Positions 5,113 to 5,222 of a stretch of DNA of 5,222 bases are shown here, in pieces. This DNA comes from Rhodoferax sp. GTDB taxonomy: Bacteria > Pseudomonadota > Gammaproteobacteria > Burkholderiales > Burkholderiaceae_C. Made by a program: the position numbers and the translations under genes. The notes beneath the pieces were generated by a model. The model did not search any database and was not told the DNA's origin. It was given only the letters and a program-made list of their open reading frames with translations. The stretch covers positions 1 to 5,222 of the forward strand of contig JAURGS010000171.1 in the NCBI GenBank assembly GCA_030833685.1. The letters run 5' to 3'. The first letter of the stretch is position 1; each line of letters starts with the position of its first letter.

Positions 5113-5222
5113 ATGCCCGCACCGCGTTTTACCGAAGAATTCTGCAACCGCGAATACAACAACCGCGCGCGCGTCCCCGGCAACGAACAGTTGCATGCCG
5201 CGCATGTTGCCCAGTCGCACGA
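5113..5222 (+). CDS. N-terminus of a probable alpha/beta hydrolase (3' truncated by window)
   Basis: A frame opens at ATG (5113-5115) and stays open to the window end, giving about 36 residues. They begin MPAPRFTEEFCNREYNNRAR and continue with VPGNEQLHAAHVAQSH. The Y-N-N-R-A-x-V-P segment is one I associate, from memory, with the N-terminus of alpha/beta-fold carboxylesterases in Burkholderiales. The catalytic Ser, Asp and His would lie beyond the window, so the enzyme class cannot be confirmed. No clear Shine-Dalgarno sequence precedes the ATG. The gene diverges from the tRNA and looks like core chromosome. Confidence 0.6.
   Translation, partial: MPAPRFTEEFCNREYNNRARVPGNEQLHAAHVAQSH

Overview
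The window looks like part of a GC-rich proteobacterial chromosome, probably Burkholderiales (Comamonadaceae-like). That placement is an inference from three things: the IS30-type transposase, the tRNA-Ala with anticodon CGC, and an alpha/beta-hydrolase start of a kind I associate with that order. No rRNA or housekeeping marker is present to confirm it. The layout is a block of accessory DNA ending beside a chromosomal tRNA gene.

Left edge (1 to about 534): the 3' part of an IS30-family transposase gene with the last Asp and Glu of its DDE triad, then the presumed right end of the element. The insertion cut a small minus-strand gene (391-534), of which only the first ~42 native codons remain.

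Centre left (711-1984, minus strand): a two-gene regulatory operon. An XRE-type helix-turn-helix protein of 115 residues is followed by an ImmA/IrrE (M78) zinc metallopeptidase of 309 residues. The two overlap by 4 bp and the peptidase appears to start at TTG. Such pairs act as switches in which the peptidase removes the repressor (ImmR/ImmA of ICEBs1; CapH/CapP of some CBASS loci).

Centre (1985-2201): a 217-bp divergent control region with a good sigma70-type promoter to the right, an extended -10 promoter to the left, and operator-like repeats.

Centre right (2202-4677, plus strand): a compact three-gene operon. It encodes a 414-residue protein I do not recognise, a 313-residue protein with a four-cysteine zinc ribbon and a predicted C-terminal winged helix, and an 89-residue HNH nuclease. 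The gaps are 2 and 17 bp. With the divergent repressor and peptidase this resembles an inducible defence or mobile-element module with a nuclease effector. It matches no named system I know and is the main item of interest.

Right edge (4678-5222): a non-coding junction, a perfect-stem terminator, a complete tRNA-Ala(CGC) on the minus strand with its -10 box, and the first codons of a divergent gene, probably an alpha/beta hydrolase. The tRNA and hydrolase look like core chromosome, so the accessory block probably ends between about 4678 and 4915. No integrase or att duplicate is visible here.
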